Part shown: positions 1 to 20,715 of the stretch, piece by piece
How the letters are laid out: each line of letters starts with the position of its first letter
How positions within the stretch are numbered: position 1 is the first letter of the stretch
NCBI GenBank assembly: GCA_033980235.1
Contig: CM067067.1
Coordinates: 930,001 to 994,000, forward strand
Direction of reading: 5' to 3'
DNA: 64,000 nucleotides
Origin: Diadema setosum
Taxonomy: Eukaryota; Echinodermata; Echinoidea; Diadematoida; Diadematidae
Position numbers and translations under genes: made by a program
The notes under the pieces: generated by a model
Told to the model about the DNA's origin: nothing
Databases searched by the model: none
The model's input: only the letters and a program-made list of their open reading frames with translations

Positions 1-564
1 CCTCGTAAAAGATTTTTTTTTTTTTTTTTAATAACGGATAAAAAGCACATGGCTGTCGTCTTAATGCATTTTATAGAGTATTAACATGATTATTGTTAGG
101 TTTAATAACTGGGTACTAACGGTACTTGGCTGGGGTCTGAATGACTTTACTGTTAATTTGTATTCACACCACTCTACATTGCGCACATTTACACCCAATA
201 TATGATATATATTGTCATCATCATTGTTTTACATTTACTTTCGTTATGATTTGTAAGGTCAGCAACAAAACAGCAACAACAAAAGTTTAGTTCAGGCTCG
301 ATTTGTAAGAGGTTCCAACCCAAAGGAAAGTTGAAGGCGTGTCGCACTGCAATCTTTTAAAAAATGTCTTTGACGCTGACTATCGTCGTGACAATAGTTT
401 TATAACGAATGTTGTAGAACTCGAGCAAGTCAAAACTCAATGTTGAAAGCTTAGATAATCGTCTTTTCCCGGCAAGCATTTTGATAAGATAACTGCTACG
501 CATATAACTACATATAAAATTAATGAATGACTCATATCCTCGAACATTATCATTTCTTTTGAAG
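1..564 (+). other. Intron before the first visible exon of cholinesterase-like gene 1
   Basis: No exon is recognisable here. The stretch is AT-rich and ends in a pyrimidine-rich acceptor (ttcttttgaag at 554-564), followed by coding sequence in phase 0. The upstream exons of gene 1, including the one with the catalytic serine, must lie before the window. Confidence 0.6.
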
Positions 565-3500
565 ATTTACTCGGACCATTATTCAGTTTACCCTGTCACC
601 CTGGATGGCGTCTTTCTCGAGGATTCTCCTCTAAATCTCTACTGGAAGGGAGACTTTGCGAAAATACCAATTCTTACCGGTTTTAACAAGGACGAGGGGA
701 CGCTTCTTCTTTACCAGGCAGCCGCGGAATATATTGGAAGCCCAACACCGCCCCCTGTCAGCCGAGAAGTATACCTTGCCAGCATGCATACTTATCTCAC
801 TTCATACGTGCTTCCGGATGAAATAGTACTCAATTCTGTGGATCAGGAGTACACACACTGGGCGACTTACGATAACACCAACGCCTCGTATTTTGATGCC
901 CTGGTTGCATTTTTCGGCGATTTCGCTTTCAACTGTCCAACTGATGCACTCGTGAGGGCGCACTATCAAGCAGGAGGGACCGTGTACAAATACTACATGC
1001 CTTACGCACCAACAAGGTTAGCCAAGCCCAAGCTGCGTAACTCATGCCAGACTCGATCTTCCAGCAACACCTATGAGACCAAAATGTTAACCAACTTATT
1101 AGATTAAAACATGGATTGGGATTGTATATAGAAATGCATTGCACTAACACATTTTTTTAATTGAAACGTGGATTGTGATCGCGTGTTGAAGTTTAGTGAA
1201 ACAACTTGGTTGTATCCTTCTCTCATGATTTGAGCATTTACGAGCAACTTTACTTTATCTTTGGCTATTTGTCAGCAAGTTTGCTTCATTCTGAAGACGA
1301 TAAGATAATGGAATTTTCCAAATTCCTTGTTATTGGAGATGATGCATGATGCTCCTGCACTGACTAAAGAGAAACATAGAAAAAGGAACAAATGAAAATT
1401 GACGAGAGATAAAAAAAAAATACGCACATGTACTTAAACATTTGTACTGGCACAACTATATCACCCTATCACAGCGCACGAAGTCATTTCAATTTTATTT
1501 CACCTTACATTATGACACTTCTCGATAACATACATATATTTAGCATTATAGCAATACAGCATAGAGACGCAATGGCAGTGATATAGGGAAAACCAACGTG
1601 TATAACTCTTCCATTGTTAGTCTAATCGGTCGAGACAGATAAACAGCAGGATGACTAAACATATTATGTGGTGCCCGGCGGAACATGATATGTGTGCCAA
1701 AAACTCCAAAAACCCTCTATAATTTGGTTTGGATATAGATTCTGGAATACCAATAGATGCGTATACATCCTATCAGCCCTATCAAAGTTTGAATGAATAC
1801 CTCAGAGTCAATGTCTGGTACTAATAGTAATCGTAAATCTAGCACTATTCTAAAAGTAATGATGGGTGAACAACACAGCAAAGAGAATTAAAACTGACAT
1901 TATAATCTGTACGAGAAAATACCATTAACTTTACATTGCGGCTATTAATCGAGTCATTCTCAGGAAATTGTCCGTGACATCCCTTTGGTCTTATAAACCA
2001 GCGTAATTTGCGTTAAAACCTTTGTTGTTATTTTTTCTGTGCATTTTATCGACTATGATGTACAGGAGCTATTTTGAATACCAGGGTTTGACCCCCACAA
2101 CCCCCTGGCTTGGAGCGGGACACGCTGAGGACATCACCTTTGTCTGGGGAATCCCCTTCATAGATGAGCTCTACCACATCAAAGGACATAACATGACTGA
2201 CGAGGAAAACACCCTCTCCGTTAAATTTATGGAGTTCTGGACAAACTTCGCAAAATCTGGGTAAGCACAATGACAGCTTTGATTTGGTTGATAGAATAAG
2301 AAAACATGGAACCCATATAGAAATCTGTACTGATACCACATGGTAGATATTCCATTACATATGTAAGATTTATCGTAGATGATGTACGAGTACGTACAGA
2401 AGAGAACATGACGAACATTGTGGAAGGAGTTGAGGATCACTTGAAATCATTTCTAACGTGATGTACATGTAACCTCATGAACATAACAGAGGGGGTCACA
2501 GTCAAAATAGAACTATCACTATGTCACTGAGCAGTTTACTTTATTTCAAAATTTTCTTGCCAATATCGATATGGCCAAAAAAAAAAAAACCGTTAAAATA
2601 ACTGGAAAGAAGGCGTGTGCTTTGCGGGTGGCAAGTTCTACATTCTTGACTAAATATGGACTGGAATAGAGCCATGCTAATTATCACAGTAGTAAAACGC
2701 TGTGAAATACGCGATATGCATTCTACATATTATATTGTAAAGTTTCATCCAGCAACTTTGTGAATAATACGTGACATATAAAGTGGGAGCCAGGTGCCCT
2801 TTAATGTTCTTTATACGACAGACATATAGCACTATGTAAAAGCTGCTCATCATTATCATTATCACCATCATCACCATCATTTTCACCATCCTCTACCAGT
2901 CCAAAATCTCAGTTGTGAAATTATATGCATTCAGTGATCCAAGCAAGCCAAGCGTTGATGCTGAACCTGGAGTCGGGGAGGATCTCTGGCCTAGTTACTC
3001 CATCCCTGAACTCAACAACAAGGAGCTGGCTCCTGGCCTTGCAGTCGGTAGAGCTGTTCGAGCCAGGCAGTGCCACTTCTGGAACTCCTACATGCCCACT
3101 CTTCTCACTCATGCAAGTAAGTCTAGACGTCAGTTTCAGTCATTTCAAAGAAACATTTCACATCTGATTCTATGGTCAGACTATATAATGTTTGATATTA
3201 CTTATTGAATACACGGTCCAAAACTCACTTTAACATGCGGTATACCAGTATCGTCAGATGAAATCTTGAAAATTTAATCTCGAAGATTGAATTAGCTTTA
3301 CTTATGTCATTACAAATAATCATAGGCTTTCTTGAGCAACACTAGCAACGAGAAGCATTGGTAAAACGGTTGTTTGAAGGTACATGTACTTGTATAATTC
3401 CATAATTATGTCTTTGATGTCCCAAGCTGGATTTGGATTAGTGGTATATCAAGAGGAGAAGGAATACTTTCAACGGTTGACAGTTATTGTTATAAACAGG

Positions 3501-4255
3501 AAAGAGATTGTTAACTTTGAAAGTTCAAACGAGAATTTATCAGTATTCTACCATATAGCTGAAAATCCATTGAAAGTTACAAATGGCTTTGGGAAGGAAA
3601 TGATTTCAGCTGTTATACTGTCTACTACAACCAATCTGAGCTGGGAAGTGAGTCGGTGTTGTCGATTTTAAAGGGTCATGTTTTGAGGAGACGAGGAAGT
3701 CAGAGCTACGTCTAAAGTAATATCTTGTCTCGAAGGTTGGATGCTGTGTCTCAGTGGAAAAGACAATGGAGTGTCGATCCAAGTTTTTTGGTTCGAATAC
3801 TCCTGGATGCGGCGGATGTGTTCCTTGGCACTTGTCCCTCATTGCCTTGTCTTTCGGATAGGGGACTTAAAACCGTCAGTCGAGTGGTTGCTTACTTACA
3901 AGCATTCACTGCTTCCTTGACAGCCACGTTAGAAAAGTTCAGACTTTAAAAATGATGTGAATGATCGGATAACATGTTGATGGAACGCTGCTCAACATCA
4001 TTGCTCACATTACATTACGTAGCGGTGCAACCCTTTGAGGTATCTTCAAATATTTGGAAGCAAAGTGTAGAATTTGAAAAGAATTAGGAGCACATGAAAT
4101 GTGATAAATCATGTCATTCCTCTCCGTTATCTTTATCAGGAGACATCGACGAACTAGAGAAGGATTGGCAAAACAGTTTTAGTATCTGGAAAACGGGACT
4201 GACTGGATGGCAACAAGAATTCGAGGAGTACAAGCAAGGGTCTACCTGTAACTGA
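565..4255 (+). CDS. Cholinesterase-like carboxylesterase, 3' part (gene 1)
   Basis: Last four coding exons of a type-B carboxylesterase/cholinesterase: 565-1016, 2066-2260, 2935-3116 and 4140-4255 (stop at 4253-4255). All introns are GT-AG; the phases are 2, 2 and 1. The first exon carries GFNKDEGT, which holds the catalytic Glu. The second carries PWLGAGHAED, which holds the catalytic His, then FVWGIPF. The third has RARQCHFWN, with the late conserved Cys and Trp of the fold. The last exon encodes a T-type amphiphilic tail. The product is expected to be secreted and to hydrolyse esters, but the serine exon is outside the window. Exons 2 to 4 match the corresponding exons of gene 2 exactly in length; the first is 12 nt longer (IYSD before HYSVYPVT), so its acceptor is the least certain boundary. 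An alternative acceptor at 586 would give phase 1. Confidence 0.9.
1017..2065 (+). other. Intron of gene 1
   Basis: Donor gttagc at 1017, acceptor tacag at 2061-2065. The sequence is AT-rich with no recognisable exon or repeat. Confidence 0.7.
2261..2934 (+). other. Intron of gene 1
   Basis: Donor gtaagc at 2261, acceptor attcag ending at 2934. It contains an A run near 2577 and a short CAT/CATCAC-rich stretch at 2847-2890. Nothing else is recognised. Confidence 0.7.
3117..4139 (+). other. Last intron of gene 1, with a possible SINE remnant
   Basis: Donor gtaagt at 3117, acceptor tttatcag ending at 4139. Around 3780-3880 there is a B-box-like GGTTCGAATACTCC followed by cttggcactt, cattgcc and gacttaaaaccg. 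This layout resembles the body of a tRNA-derived SINE. No A box, tail or target-site duplication was identified, so the SINE reading is tentative. Confidence 0.4.
4140..4255 (+). CDS. Last exon of gene 1: T-type (WAT) tetramerisation tail
   Basis: The exon encodes about 38 residues after a phase 1 intron, with Trp at tail positions 10, 17 and 24 and Cys at 37, followed by one Asn and the stop. The Trp/Cys spacing equals that of the vertebrate acetylcholinesterase T peptide (AChE_tetra family). That peptide forms an amphiphilic helix which binds proline-rich anchors and makes inter-subunit disulfides. As in vertebrate AChE, the tail has its own terminal exon. Confidence 0.88.
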
Positions 4256-5313
4256 CTGAAAAATGACAACTGAAACGGTTCTTCATCGTGACTCCGTCAG
4301 AATAGTTTAGGACCAATATCACTTTAATTATTTTAAGTTTGAACCTAGCTTATTCCATATTTCAAGTGAACTCGGAGCAAAACGATTCTCGAACGCTTCA
4401 ACTCTAAACATATGATTTTTCAACTGCATCTGTTCTTCAATTTTGATTTTCACCTGGAAAAGAGATAATTACATTTTGAGACATAGTCACAATCAATGAT
4501 GCTAATAACGTACTGCTGCTGTCAAGACATGACTATAATAACTTTTACCATATTTTTAACATTTGAATAATATAGTTGGGGAATACTGTTTGCATCTCCG
4601 GCAGCCTTACTGTGTTGCTGCTGCTTGCTTTCCAATCAGCCTGAGCAGTGATGTTTCAGTGAATAGGTGAATTTTACAAGGAACTTTGCCGCCATCAGCA
4701 GATGTATAAAGATTCTCTTAAAGTTAAGTCTGCCGTTAGTCTCACTAGAGCATCATCTCATGATAGTTAGGTTGGCATCGTTTTCTTAAAACGTCTTGCA
4801 TAAAATTACCTAAAATGTTAGAAATAAAATTTCAACGAAAATGAAACTTTCAGAGTATAAACAACACTTCCAAAACCAGATAGGTTGAAATTAGGTTTTC
4901 AGTTTCTCCGTAATATATATCTATATCTATATATATATATATTGCTTTAAAAAGAATTGTAAATGATGTCATACAGAGAATAAATAAACCATATCAAATC
5001 AAATCAAAGTGATGAAAATGACTTGTTAATCAATTTTGTCGTAGAAAGCCTGATCATGATGAATTTTATCTCCCTATTTTGTGCATTAAATTTTGCGATT
5101 AACATGTTCAGCTAAACCTATACATGATAAATAGGAAGAAGTTGTTTGTATTTCTGCAGCAAAATAAAACAGATTTTTTTTTTGTGCAATCTATGCATTT
5201 GTTCTAATACTGCTTCCTGTATGATGTGTAATCAGTTGTGGCATACTCAAAGACACACACGTGCACAAGCACGGAGATAAATACATATCAATTCAATTCA
5301 ATTCAATAGTTTA

Positions 5314-5318
<5 letters not shown>

Positions 5319-5358
<40 letters not shown>
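5319..5358. repeat. (AT)n microsatellite
   Basis: About 20 uninterrupted AT units follow a short (ttcaa)n run near 5288-5307. The pentamer run resembles the microsatellite tail of CR1/L2-like retroelements in the minus orientation. Confidence 0.9.
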
Positions 5359-5360
<2 letters not shown>

Positions 5361-5465
5361 TATTATAATACCTAATAATTGTCACTTCCTCTTTCTCTCT
5401 CCATGGTATTACGCCACAAATCGGGGTCGTTGCTTTATGTGATCGATATTTGGGATAGCAAGTTA

Positions 5466-5469
<4 letters not shown>

Positions 5470-5496
<27 letters not shown>
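5470..5496. repeat. (AC)n microsatellite
   Basis: About 13 AC units, directly visible. Confidence 0.9.
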
Positions 5497-6165
5497 GCAT
5501 TTGTATATATGAACGTGTAAATATGATTATGCATTTATATGTACATATAAACTTTTATTTACACTTACGTCTTTAGTTGAATAAAATTAACACAATACAA
5601 TTAAAAATTCACTAGAATTTAAGCCCTCCAACTCAAAATCAGAGATGAGTTTAATCGTTATGTTTCTCTCCCCCCCCCCCCCCCTCCTTTTGGGCGTTTA
5701 TGTAAGATATCGAGATCAGCGAAACAATTCCAATAACATACAATCCTAATAGGTGGGTCGTGATACAGATCTCAAAAGGCGAAGGAATGTGACTCTTATC
5801 CGTTGTGCATGCGTATTATCTTGGAGAATGAACATGATAAGTCTTATCAGTACTTGATTAAAGGTCACTTCGATTGGACGGAATGGTATCTAGTTTCTAA
5901 GGGGGAAAGGGTCAATTCCATGCGGCATAGCGAGAATATTGCTTTCCAACATATTTTCTGGTAACGCATATTGTTTATATTTGGTTTTACATTTTGAGTT
6001 AATGGTAATCATTGTTTTTAATAAGGTTAAGGATCCTAGGTTGGTATAGGACAACAACGTGAGAATGAAAAACATCGAGGCTCTTCGGCAGAATCTAGAA
6101 CGTTGCTTATCTCCTTTAAAAGCATTATTCAGTCCATGACGCAAATCTCTCGTTTGAAGAGGCTA

Positions 6166-6740
6166 CAATGTAAAAACATCGGTGTTAGATTTAACACCAC
6201 GGGTGTTAAATCTAACACCGATCAAACTTCAATAGAGGACCACACCCACAGGTGTTAAAAATGCACTGTGATGGTGTTGAAAAGTGTTCACCTGACACTT
6301 CGTGGTGTTTGTTAATTTGACACTGTACCTGGTGTTATTTTGACACTGTACTGGTGTTAATTAAAAAATGACACCACATGGTGTTGATTTGATATTTGCT
6401 GGTGTTAATATCAATGGTTTAACACCCGTCCAGCTCACTGATCTCCCCTCTAGAGGGGAGATCAGTGGTCCAGCTTCAATAAGGGACCACACCAGCTGGT
6501 GTTACTTTGGTGTAAATTTATTTTCACATTTTTTCAAAAATCTAGTATTTCAATGTAAAATTCTTGATCGTCTTGTTTAAATTAAAAATCAACAAGAAGT
6601 GCAGTTACTAAGAAACTCTTCAAAAAACAGTTTAAAATTTGGAAATGACACCCGTAGGTGTTAATTTAACAACATAAATGAGCACCGAAAATTTAACACC
6701 AGCTCGGTGTTCACTATTTAACACCGGACTTTTTGCAGTG
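6166..6740. mobile_element. TA-flanked MITE built from GGTGTTA/TAACACC repeats
   Basis: The ends are inverted: CAATGTAAAAACATCGGTGT on the left, and on the right the reverse complement of CACTGCAAAAAGTCCGGTGT. Both are flanked by TA (6164-6165 and 6741-6742), as expected for Tc1/mariner-like target duplications. The interior contains more than ten copies of GGTGTTA or TAACACC in both orientations, often spaced to form hairpins. It also has a repeated CTTCAATA-GGACCACACC block (about 6228 and 6474) and a perfect 32-bp palindrome at 6436-6467. No transposase is encoded, so the element is non-autonomous. It lies about 0.9 kb upstream of gene 2. Confidence 0.75.
6436..6467. repeat. Perfect 32-bp palindrome
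   Basis: The left arm CACTGATCTCCCCTCT is followed immediately by its exact reverse complement, with no spacer. It sits inside the MITE at 6166-6740. Confidence 0.95.
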
Positions 6741-6742
6741 TA

Positions 6743-7512
6743 CACCCCCGTAAATAATGCCAGTGTATATCTTGGCAATCAATGACTTAAACACCAAAGA
6801 TATAAAACACCTGTTTCTTGACCCTGGCCTAATCTAAGCATCAGTCATCGCCACTGCGCCACATGGGGGGGGGGGGGGGGGCACCGCGAGAGGAGGAGAT
6901 TGTTTTGGTTTTGGCATGGGCTATATAGCTCCAATGATGCGTGTGTGTGTACGTGTGTGTGTGTGTGTGAGTGTAGACATTCAGCGTATGCAGACAGAGC
7001 ATGCCTGTACTGCAGCCCACCTCCCCAACTCATCCACGGCTTGTACTTTATCCCCAACAGTGAGCAACACCGGCAAACTGGCAATGCTCTCCTTCTTATT
7101 CCTGTATTTTCGTTATTTACGGGTCAATTTTTTTCGTTCGAAATGTAAAATGGATGACCATAGAATTTCTCAATAGAATATAAAATTGAAAACTTTAGAA
7201 AAGATAGAGAAAATTGAGTTCACTTTGAATGGTGTGCCACAGGCAGATATCCTTATCATGCTCTTACGTAATACGACAGCTGCTGGAGTCATCAAACCCT
7301 GGGTTGGCCTCCAGGTTTGTCACGCCGGAGCAGAAAGTTTATTTGCAATGGACAAATACTTCGACTCCCAACTCCCAAACGAAAAATCTTTAACGCTGTA
7401 TAGCACCCCACTTTCTTCGTGAAAGTTGGGGTCTCGCCTCAAACGAGGGATTGACGGCATGCGCTGAATAAGTCTGTCTTTATCTTGCTTGGTAAAGCAA
7501 ACAGATAAAGGG
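6743..7512. other. Upstream region of gene 2
   Basis: Holds a G run near 6866-6882 and a GT-rich microsatellite at about 6940-6970. No exon is recognised; short open frames here lack homology. Confidence 0.5.
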
Positions 7513-7520
7513 TATAAATA
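7513..7520 (+). promoter_or_regulatory. Candidate TATA box of gene 2
   Basis: TATAAATA lies 158 nt before the ATG at 7678. Transcription would then start near 7545 with a 5' UTR of about 130 nt. The assignment rests on motif and position only. Confidence 0.45.
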
Positions 7521-7677
7521 GAAAATAGCAAACAATGACATGACATTATACGAGTCTTTGATAAACAAAAAAGAGGGATGGGTGGAGTTTTAAGTTGTAA
7601 TTAGTTTGAAGAATTTCCTTCAGAACAGTTTACTGCATGTTGTTGGTGCTGCCAAGTCGCATTAGACAATAGCGAAA

Positions 7678-16705
<9,028 letters not shown>

Positions 16706-17150
16706 GGCTACAGCAATGACGACATAATAGACAATAATCACGTGATAATGTTCATGCAAGATTGATAGACACAGTCGAAAGAGAATGTGAGAGACAATAA
16801 CATTAAACGTGACTGTACTTGACTCAGATACGACAATGGAAACAGCCATTCTGGACGCCTGTGTCATTTGCCTTTTATGAGCAACTGAAGATAAAGATCT
16901 ATCGATATCGTTTCGACATCACAATATCAATTATTAAATAACAGTGAGTGATTTCATGATCCCGAAGATATATCTAGCACTGAAACTACAAAAAAAAGCA
17001 AATACTAATTATATCAGGAGAATACTAACATACGTTTGCTTCTCCACTGCGTCTATGTGAGACACGACTGCCATAAGTTTTAGTTTTAGTTAGTAAAATT
17101 TGGTCGTGTAGCATTTGTCGTATCTCAGAAAATTGTGATTGGAGCAGGTG

Positions 17151-17166
17151 AATAAAAACAAATAAA
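17151..17166 (+). terminator. Candidate polyadenylation signals of gene 2
   Basis: Two AATAAA hexamers (17151-17156 and 17161-17166), about 450 nt after the stop codon; they would give a 3' UTR of about 480 nt. Confidence 0.5.
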
Positions 17167-18126
17167 AATTGGAACCTGCAGAACTATATACAATTTTAAA
17201 CTCTGTGATCTATGTGTACTTGTTAGTTATCGGCAATGAAAAGCTTGTAAAATCATTTCGTTGAAATGAATACTGCATTACCTGTTGCCATGCATATATC
17301 TGTGCATTTGTAGATTATCTTTGAACCGGATGAGGTATTTAGTAACAGATATCAACATTATATGAGTATATATGTGCGTGTGTTCAATATTATGAATTCA
17401 CATTAAAAATTGAAAATGAAAATGGTTAAAACATACTGCAAACTTTTTATTGCATTTCATAAATCATTTTGACAGTATGTCTACATTCTTAAGCTATACT
17501 TAAGTCTTTGCAACAACTATCGCAATAAGCAATATTCATAGTCCCTAGTACTTCCCTCTCCTTTCCTTATGTAGTTTCTTTCACCCATTATAGACAGAAT
17601 GCTTCCACAATGTCATTTATACCCCCACAGTGCCTGACTAAATAAAGCAAAACATAAGATGGAGACCCCCACAATGTACCTCTTGTTCGTCCCCCGGAGC
17701 ATCAGACTATCATGACTATAGACTCCACAATGTCATTTGTGTGATATTTAACACACTCATCGTGCTCATATCGCCCCAAAACCTGTCAGCATGCAAACTA
17801 CAAAAGGGAAGAATTCTACACACTATTTTGCGCATGTTAAACTTCGTCTTTTGAAAGCTACCAAACTGCAGCGTTAATCACAGTTCATGCAACCAGTTTT
17901 ATCTTTAGAGAATTGCATGTATATATATCATGTTTACTTTGTATATTTTGATAGTTGTTCGAATAAATGGAGATTTCACCTTGAATAAGTTGCAATGCAC
18001 AACACTCCCATCTATGATTCCTACCCAAAAGTATTCAACAATTCTGACATAAAGTCACGGGAGCAAATCAAACACAGTTGTTCAGGTGATGTATTAGAGT
18101 CTTCGTGATTATACGTGAACAGATCT

Positions 18127-18246
18127 GGGCCCTGTTTAATGAAGAGTTATGATTGATTATATAGTTGATTTCTATCATAAGTCTATGGCAGCCTGTGTGG
18201 TAAGGAAATTTATAATCGATTATATCTTTTGATAAAACGGGGCCCT
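18127..18246. mobile_element. Short MITE with GGGCCC ends
   Basis: Starts GGGCCCTGTTTAATGAAGAG and ends ttttgataaaacggggccc, so the termini are inverted repeats, with internal ATTGATTATA and TATAATCGAT copies. About 120 bp and non-coding. Confidence 0.6.
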
Positions 18247-19900
18247 AATCACATTTTGTAACATCCAACTATGAATCAACACTGCTTATATTCGCCCAGT
18301 ATCATCATTGTATTAATTTATATCATAATAATCACTTAAAATACCCAGCCACATAATATTTCAATCTAACTTTACATTAGGATTTCAGTAAGATTACCCT
18401 GTCTGAGAAATACACAGACGTTTCTTTTCGGATGATTTGACAAACACTATCTCGCAATTATTTTACAAAGTAAACAGTATTATACAGAACAAGTATAATA
18501 CAAAAATAAAAACAAAATAAACAATTTTATGATCAAGTTCTGTTTCTCTCTTTTTCAGCATCGCTACATGAAATTACCAGGGTTACAGACACCTGAAAAA
18601 TCATATTAACACTGCATGACGTCATGGGATTAAAATAGCTGCATTAAAAATCTCCATTGTGATACCGTCACGGGTCAGGGGAAGACTTTTTCCCCCACAA
18701 ACAGCGTGTTTTCTTAATTCTGAAAGCTCTAGCTTGGAGTTGAATGCCATTTCTACTTCCATGGGGTCACAGTCGTAACAGCGACTTACTTAATACAAAG
18801 CTTCTACCCAAGCGCAAGGTGTCCCCGACAGCCCATCGCACCCATTGCTCGGATGACTGATGCTCCACGCAAACAGCCACTGCCATATCAAACTAGCAGA
18901 GTCCTTGTGAGTTTCTATACCTGCTGTATTTTTGGTTTTAGATTTTGTCATCGTTGCACCGTATCGGAATATTTTGATATATCTATATGAGGTGCTGTTG
19001 CACTGGTTAGTCTTCCCAGTTCTACCAAATTTGATTTGAATGCGGTGATCACTGCCATTCTAGGAACATGAAGAATACGTGGGTGAGGTAGCGGAAAAAC
19101 TGATACCTTCAAATTAGACGAGGTGAACATTTCTCCCTATTTCGTCTAATTTTCATAATTCAATTAAGAATGGTTGATAAAAGTTACTTTACGGTAGTGG
19201 TAGATTATTCAGTAACGTCATGTTCCCTACTAGTCTGTCTGCTGTCACCGCCTGATGCCTTATAAGGTGAACTTCTTGGAACACTCCCATGAACGACATG
19301 CACGTTCTTGTCTCTGCTACAAAAGTTTCATCATTCATCATACAGGGCAACAATATGATCACTGTCTCCCAGTCCCTGCAAGTATCATTCAACTGAATTT
19401 GGATCTATTTACTGGCTTGCCAGACAATAATTTCATACTTCTATTTCCGCAATCCAACAAGTCAAGCGAGCAAAGCACTTTTGAATGAGAGGTGAGTTAT
19501 ACAAAGAGAACTCATTATAAAGAGGTATGAATTGGTGACGTCAAGCAAACTCGCACCAAAAACATGACTATGTGCCGTGACACTGTCGTTATAAAGGCAA
19601 ACTCCTGCAGTGTTTTTGTAAAGAAGAGCTAAGCTCTACAAGTGATTAGAACTTGTTGCCTCTTCCTGACCACATAATACAGTGTGTGGTTCTTGGTAAA
19701 GGTACCTCCCTGAATCATTTCGGTGTGGAAAATAGCTATCATTTGTGGCATTAAGATTTATTCCAATCAGTCGCGACACGCGATGCCAATTTAAAAAAAA
19801 AAAAAAAAAATGTGTTAGGGCTATGTCGCATGCAACACTGAACAAGAATCATGTATGAGGGATTCCCAATCATTGTGGCATACGCATACTAGTTTATTTC

Positions 19901-19940
19901 CTCTCTCCCCCCCCCCCCCCCCTCTCTCTCTCTCTCTCTC
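19901..19940. repeat. Poly-C / (CT)n tract
   Basis: About 17 C followed by (CT)n; the same compound pattern recurs at 10498-10562 and 58715-58757. Confidence 0.85.
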
Positions 19941-20536
19941 CATTCCAAATAGTCGTGGTGGAAAGGGAATCACGCCTGAAGGTAGAGCTCCCTTCAGTCT
20001 ACTGTTGTATGACTTGGAACAAGGATATGAACCAAAAAAAGGCTAACCACTGCGAGTAGACGGCATCAGGGTAAGTATGCATATATCGAGTATTAATTTA
20101 TCATTGAATCTCACGTATTATCTTCCACCGTAAGTTCAGATTGTTTCAGCACATTTTGAATCCAAGTTGCAGAAATATGATAAACATTTTACATGCAGTA
20201 TGAGAATGTTCCAAACACTATGTGAATGCAAACAATGTTACTGCCGAAATGAGGTTCGACATTTTTATTTGCATTGACAGTACGCTTCGGGGAAGCTATA
20301 TTTTAGTTTGAGTCATTTTTTATTGAAGAAAATAACTGCCAATTCTAAAAGTGGTCATCATGTGTATTGCTCATACTATAATAATCCAGCTAACTATAAA
20401 AGTAAGCTCTTTTCATAAGGTCAATACACAATTTGTAGGCTTGGTTACCCAAGCAGATTTTGAGCATGGAGGTACAAGCTTACGACACCAAATTGTGGCG
20501 ATGCCACCTATGCAAGTAAAAATTATCAAAGTTTGT

Positions 20537-20544
20537 TATAAAAG
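20537..20544 (+). promoter_or_regulatory. Candidate TATA box of the adhesion GPCR gene
   Basis: TATAAAAG, 84 nt before the ATG at 20628, implying a 5' UTR of about 60 nt. An identical octamer at 20395-20402 is an alternative. Confidence 0.4.
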
Positions 20545-20627
20545 TCGTGTTTTTTTAACTGCTCAATGCGTTTCTATACAGCACACAGCGTGTAGCTTTT
20601 GACGAGATTACACACAAGTCGCTCAAC

Positions 20628-20715
20628 ATGCTCGCCATGGAGTTGAAATCCTGGTTCTCTGTATTGGTTGCTCTGGTTCTGTGTGCGTTTCACCCGTCAC
20701 AGTGTACAAATGGAG
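20628..20715 (+). CDS. aGPCR exon 1: signal peptide
   Basis: Encodes MLAMELKSWFSVLVALVLCA and then FHPSQCTNG. It has a hydrophobic core and ends in phase 1 at gtgaga. The second Met (residue 4) is an alternative start. Confidence 0.85.

Larger units (their letters stand above)
4256..6163. other. 3' flank of gene 1 and intergenic DNA
   Basis: Candidate AATAAA polyadenylation signals are at 4823-4828 and 4979-4984; the second is followed by (atcaa)n, as in a non-LTR retroelement tail. (AT)n lies at about 5319-5358, preceded by (ttcaa)n near 5288-5307; (AC)n lies at about 5470-5496; a C run lies near 5670-5686. No coding sequence is supported. Confidence 0.6.
17167..20536. other. Intergenic DNA between gene 2 and the adhesion GPCR
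   Basis: Holds one MITE (18127-18246), an A run near 19794-19811, a C-run plus (CT)n tract (19901-19940) and a second TATA-like TATAAAAG at 20395-20402. No coding sequence is supported on either strand. Confidence 0.6.

Noticed and set aside
3384..3671. A 95-codon frame inside the last intron of gene 1
   Set aside because: No family similarity, and it lies between well-supported exons of the same strand.
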